The notes under the pieces were generated by a model. That model worked only from the letters and a program-made list of their open reading frames with translations, did no database searches and was not told the origin of the DNA. A program made the translations under genes and the position numbers. A stretch of DNA of 64,000 nucleotides from Pseudomonas vlassakiae (lineage in GTDB: Bacteria > Pseudomonadota > Gammaproteobacteria > Pseudomonadales > Pseudomonadaceae), in contig NZ_JABWRP020000002.1 in the NCBI RefSeq assembly GCF_014269035.2, forward strand, positions 248,001 through 312,000, given 5' to 3'. Every line of letters begins with the position of its first letter. The stretch's first letter is position 1. This document shows positions 61,410 through 64,000 of this stretch, one piece after another.

Positions 61410-62260
61410 TTATTTCGGACGCGCTTCCGATACTTTCCTACTTGGTCGGTTTCGCCAGCGCTCCAACTCGGCGATAAACCCGCTCGGTAATGTCGCCCTT
61501 GGTGTGACCCAGCAGCAGGCTGGCATGGTCGACATCGACGATTTCGATGCTGCTTTCGGGCGGATATCACGGAACTGGAATTGGCTAATACGGCCAGGCA
61601 GGACCTGGTCACCGGCGGCAACTGCTGCCTTAACTGCCTCTTCCCTCGCATCGTCCCAGCGATGGCGAAGCATGGCGGCCGTGACGCGTTTTCCCGACTC
61701 GGTCAGCAGGAGATACGGCGAGCCGTGCGACGCGTTCCGCTCCAGCATCTTCCGGATCAAGGCGCCCAGGGCCGCTTTCGACTCCATCCACCTCAAGCAT
61801 GATCCTCAGCTTCTTGTGGGTCTTCTTCTGCTTCACGCCGAGGGCTTTGTCCTCGATGTCATCCCTTCTCATCACTAGCACGTCCGCCGGACGCTGGCCC
61901 GTCAAATACGCCAAGTCCATGGCGTCCTTCAGCTCACCCACCGCCTTTGCATAAACCGCTTTCCAGATCGCATGGTTCGCGTAGAAGTCTCTGGGCACGG
62001 CCTTGGCTTCGATCCTCAAGATGACGAGATCGTGGTCGACTTCTTCTGCGGTGGCGGCGGTGCCGGTACCGGGTTGGAAATGGGCCTGGGCCGCCCGGTG
62101 GTGGGACGCCAATACGCCCGCATGAAATTGGGCGTGACCCTCGAGGTGGTGCCGCTGGCACCGCCGCCCCACCCGTACCTGCTTGGACGCCAGATTTTTC
62201 AAAGGTGAGGTACTGGGTTTTGAAGTCGAGCAGATTCTTTTTCTGAAATGTAGACATGGG
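61410..62260 (-). pseudogene. Decayed prophage integrase
   Basis: Tyrosine-integrase pieces in at least two frames on the minus strand. One frame gives KDAMDLAYLTGQRPADVLVM (Arg box) and KKTHKKLRIMLE; after a frameshift another gives SPYLLLTESGKRVTAAMLRH and RISQFQFRDIRPKAAS (the HxxR region). The end, near LLGHTKGD-like codons, is out of frame again. Its place beside the tRNA 3' end is normal for a phage integrase. The 5' portion is mixed with other sequence, see the methyltransferase fragment noted in the findings. Confidence 0.75.
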
Positions 62261-62336
62261 TGGTCCTCGCCGGCGAGGCGTTCATCGTTTGAGAGGGGTG
62301 GTATGCTTCGCTGCAAACCATTCAGGGAGAACGGAC

Positions 62337-62585
62337 TTGAGCGAAGAACAGAAGAGCTGGTTATGGCCTAAATACTGGCGGCTAATCGGCGCAGCGGTGA
62401 TTGCTGGCAGCGGATATGGTGCCGAATTTCTACCGCATGGGTGGTGGATTCCCCCAGTCCTAGGCGCAACGCTCGGGATGTTTTTCATCAGCAGAACCTT
62501 TGACAGCTACCTGACCTGCCCAGGGGAGTGCCATGACTGGTACTGCCACGAGTACCATTGCAAGAAGAACAAGCCCAAGAGCTGA
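62337..62585 (+). CDS. Small phage-type membrane protein
   Basis: 82 residues from a TTG at 62337 (MSEEQKSWLWPKYW) behind GGGAG. A hydrophobic segment pair (LIGAAVIAGSGYGAEF and WIPPVLGATLGMFFI) and a Cys-rich tail (CPGECHDWYCHEYHC). Not recognised. It lies in the prophage remnant. Confidence 0.6.
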   Translation: MSEEQKSWLWPKYWRLIGAAVIAGSGYGAEFLPHGWWIPPVLGATLGMFFISRTFDSYLTCPGECHDWYCHEYHCKKNKPKS

Positions 62586-62600
62586 TCCATGACCGGAGGG

Positions 62601-62984
62601 TCAGGCCCGGCGAACCTTGAAGCCGAACATGCACTCGATGTCGTGGTACTCACAGCGCTCATAGGCCTTGTACTTGGCCTGCGACGGGGTGCTAGCGAAA
62701 ACATCGACGATGGTGCGGTTGGTGATGTCCCACCAGTCCCAGCCAGTGACCAGCACCTGGTAGCGCTTCAGGGGAAGCTTCTCGGCCATCTCGCCGTACT
62801 GCATTTCCCAGGTGGGGTGGTAGTTGCGGATGCGCTTCTTCGGGTCGCTGTCGAGGATTACGCCGATGTAGTGGCCACGGTCGGCCATGATCACGCCTGG
62901 TTCACCGTTGGCGATCACGCGCCGCCCGATCTCGGCCGGCACGTCGTAGTGGCGGCGAACGTAGTCGCAGTTGTAGTTGCTCAT
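62601..62984 (-). CDS. Small phage-type protein
   Basis: 127 residues from the ATG at 62984 (MSNYNCDYVRRHYDVPAEI), behind GGAG. GRRVIANGEPGVIMADRGHYIGV and ITNRTIVDVFASTPSQAKYKAYER resemble proteins common in the early region of Pseudomonas prophages. Function unknown. Confidence 0.7.
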   Translation of the reverse strand: MSNYNCDYVRRHYDVPAEIGRRVIANGEPGVIMADRGHYIGVILDSDPKKRIRNYHPTWEMQYGEMAEKLPLKRYQVLVTGWDWWDITNRTIVDVFASTPSQAKYKAYERCEYHDIECMFGFKVRRA

Positions 62985-62996
62985 GGCTTTCTCCAA

Positions 62997-63405
62997 ACAT
63001 GCGCCGCCCTCCGTGGCCGGATGCGGCATGGTGGCTATTGGGAGTTGGATTGGGTATTACGGCTTTCCGGTACGTGTCGTGCACTAAAGAGGTATATATG
63101 GCAAGTGACCGTGAGGTTGCGCTGGAGCAAGCTCTCATTGCTGTAATTGCAGCGGCGATGGAACAGAACTGCAATGGTAGGAAGCTCGTAGATCGAGCAG
63201 CCGGGTTACTCAGAGGAGAGAGCGTGGTGCTGCTTGCGGGGCGTCCCCATGTAGCAATGTCGATTAGGGAAATCGATGAAGCGTTCAATGAAGTGCTGTA
63301 TCTCCCCGGTTCGGACTGACGCCCATGTCAAATGGTACGCGCCGCCCTCCGTGGCAGGATTCGGCGTGATGGCAATTTGGTTTGGGATGGGGTATTACGG
63401 GTGAC
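62997..63405 (+). repeat. Imperfect direct repeat in the prophage remnant
   Basis: A segment beginning GCGCCGCCCTCCGTGGC and ending GGTATTACGG occurs at about 63001-63062 and again, altered, at about 63339-63401. Each copy stands just before a small gene, so it may hold a promoter or translation leader that was duplicated. Confidence 0.6.
63098..63319 (+). CDS. Small phage-type protein
   Basis: 73 residues from the ATG at 63098 (MASDREVALEQAL) behind GAGG. Helical, then a short GRPHVAMSIREIDEAFNEV end. Not recognised; typical of phage early genes in size and spacing. Confidence 0.55.
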   Translation: MASDREVALEQALIAVIAAAMEQNCNGRKLVDRAAGLLRGESVVLLAGRPHVAMSIREIDEAFNEVLYLPGSD

Positions 63406-63434
63406 CGACATGGGGCCGGAACAGGGAGTGAGCA

Positions 63435-63611
63435 GTGGGTAAGCGCAATTTAACCGGGGTTAAGAATCCGCGCCGGGTAATGGCTGGGAAAATCGCATAT
63501 GAGCGCCGTAAAGCGGCACAGGACGAAGCAGACAAGGAGGCGATGAAGTGGATTTCGCCAATCATTCTGGTCCTATTTGTAATCGGCCTGTTTGTCGCGT
63601 TAGCAAAGTGA
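63435..63611 (+). CDS. Small phage-type membrane protein
   Basis: 58 residues from a GTG at 63435 behind GGGAG. A basic N-terminus (MGKRNLTGVKNPRRVMAGK) is followed by one membrane helix (WISPIILVLFVIGLFVALA). Unknown function. Confidence 0.55.
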   Translation: MGKRNLTGVKNPRRVMAGKIAYERRKAAQDEADKEAMKWISPIILVLFVIGLFVALAK

Positions 63612-63614
63612 GCA

Positions 63615-63803
63615 TCAGCTATCTGAGGTGAGCCGTAAGGCCTCTCGCGCACGAAAATTCTCAAGCTGCCGCGCCACAGCCGGTGACACCGTGATTTCGT
63701 GACGCGGAGGTGTCAGCAACGGCAGCGCGCCGCCCATAGAATTGCTACTCGACGATGCAGATCCAGCGATGATTTCGCCGGTATGGCGCTCTGGTAAATG
63801 CAA
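63615..63803 (-). CDS. Small phage-type protein
   Basis: 62 residues, ATG at 63803 (MHLPERHTGEIIAGSASS), with a helical end RQLENFRAREALRL. It overlaps the next minus gene by 59 bases in another frame. Function unknown. Confidence 0.4.
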   Translation of the reverse strand: MHLPERHTGEIIAGSASSSSNSMGGALPLLTPPRHEITVSPAVARQLENFRAREALRLTSDS

Positions 63804-63879
63804 CGTCTGTTACGAGTTCCATGCCGCGCTCTTGGAGTGCTTTGGTCAGTTGAGCGAGTGTCTCTGCCTGGATAGTCAT
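63745..63879 (-). CDS. Small phage-type protein
   Basis: 44 residues from the ATG at 63879 (MTIQAETLAQLTKALQERG), ending in RRNHRWICIVE. It overlaps the preceding entry. Either the two are separate overlapping genes or one gene broken by a frameshift near 63780. Confidence 0.4.
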   Translation of the reverse strand: MTIQAETLAQLTKALQERGMELVTDVAFTRAPYRRNHRWICIVE

Positions 63880-64000
63880 TGCTGTTACCTCGTCAGATTT
63901 ACTGCGTTCATAATTCCTGACCGAGCAGGCAATTAGCTGATTCAATTTTTTTGACTGCTTTGAAGATGCATCGGGGTGCGATCTGGCAGGAGCCAATCCC

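Overview
The window looks like a chromosome segment of a Pseudomonas putida-group bacterium. The backbone is GC-rich, the gene order rarA-crcB-serS-cysG followed by a TusDCB-TusE cluster is that of pseudomonads, and two island-borne proteins belong to the MvaT/TurA family, which is specific to Pseudomonas.

Layout. (1) 1-9766 is core chromosome: the end of rarA, crcB, serS and cysG on the + strand, then on the - strand a glutathionyl-hydroquinone reductase, tusD-tusC-tusB-tusE-ybiB, an NCS2 purine permease and a Bax-inhibitor-like membrane protein. (2) 9834-61304 is a genomic island of about 51.5 kb. It is inserted inside the T-loop of a tRNA-Ser(UGA) gene. The tRNA 5' part is at 9766-9833 and its 3' part at 61305-61328; joined, they fold into a normal tRNA-Ser. 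Just inside the left end the island carries a complete replacement tRNA-Ser(UGA), followed by three genes whose order, sizes and recombinase motifs match the Gamma-Mobile-Trio (gmtY-gmtZ-gmtX). (3) 61334-64000 is a decayed prophage abutting the tRNA: an integrase pseudogene with frameshifts, then small phage-type genes.

Island cargo, left to right: a NA37-like protein with a membrane partner (16.6-19.3 kb); an XRE regulator, a metallophosphoesterase and small genes (19.5-21.9 kb); a large membrane protein and a HEPN-like protein (22-25 kb); MbcA/ParS-type antitoxin-like modules with palindromic operators (26-27.2 kb, 42.4-42.6 kb); a GYQP-repeat peptide with a DUF6338-like membrane protein (27.3-28.1 kb); a decaying stretch with truncated enzymes and two-component genes (29.5-33.7 kb); assorted hydrolase, lipoprotein, DUF421 and NUDIX genes (34-38 kb); two MvaT-type silencers; a helicase-nuclease and a SEC-C nuclease (44-49 kb); a tight four-gene operon of two P-loop kinase domains, a PurA/PurZ-like synthetase, a DUF7002-like protein and a NUDIX hydrolase (49.3-52.7 kb); an SMC-like zinc-hook ATPase with a possible C-terminal HEPN nuclease (53-55.9 kb); and a divergent protein kinase / ADP-ribosyltransferase-like pair (58.4-60 kb).

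Much of this cargo resembles anti-phage defence material, as expected for a GMT island. The most unusual unit is the PurZ-like operon: the catalytic Asp of PurA is replaced by Ser, as I recall for the phage PurZ enzymes that make 2-aminoadenine nucleotides, and the synthetase is fused to a P-loop kinase. Functions of most cargo genes are inferences from motifs read by eye; no database search was possible.
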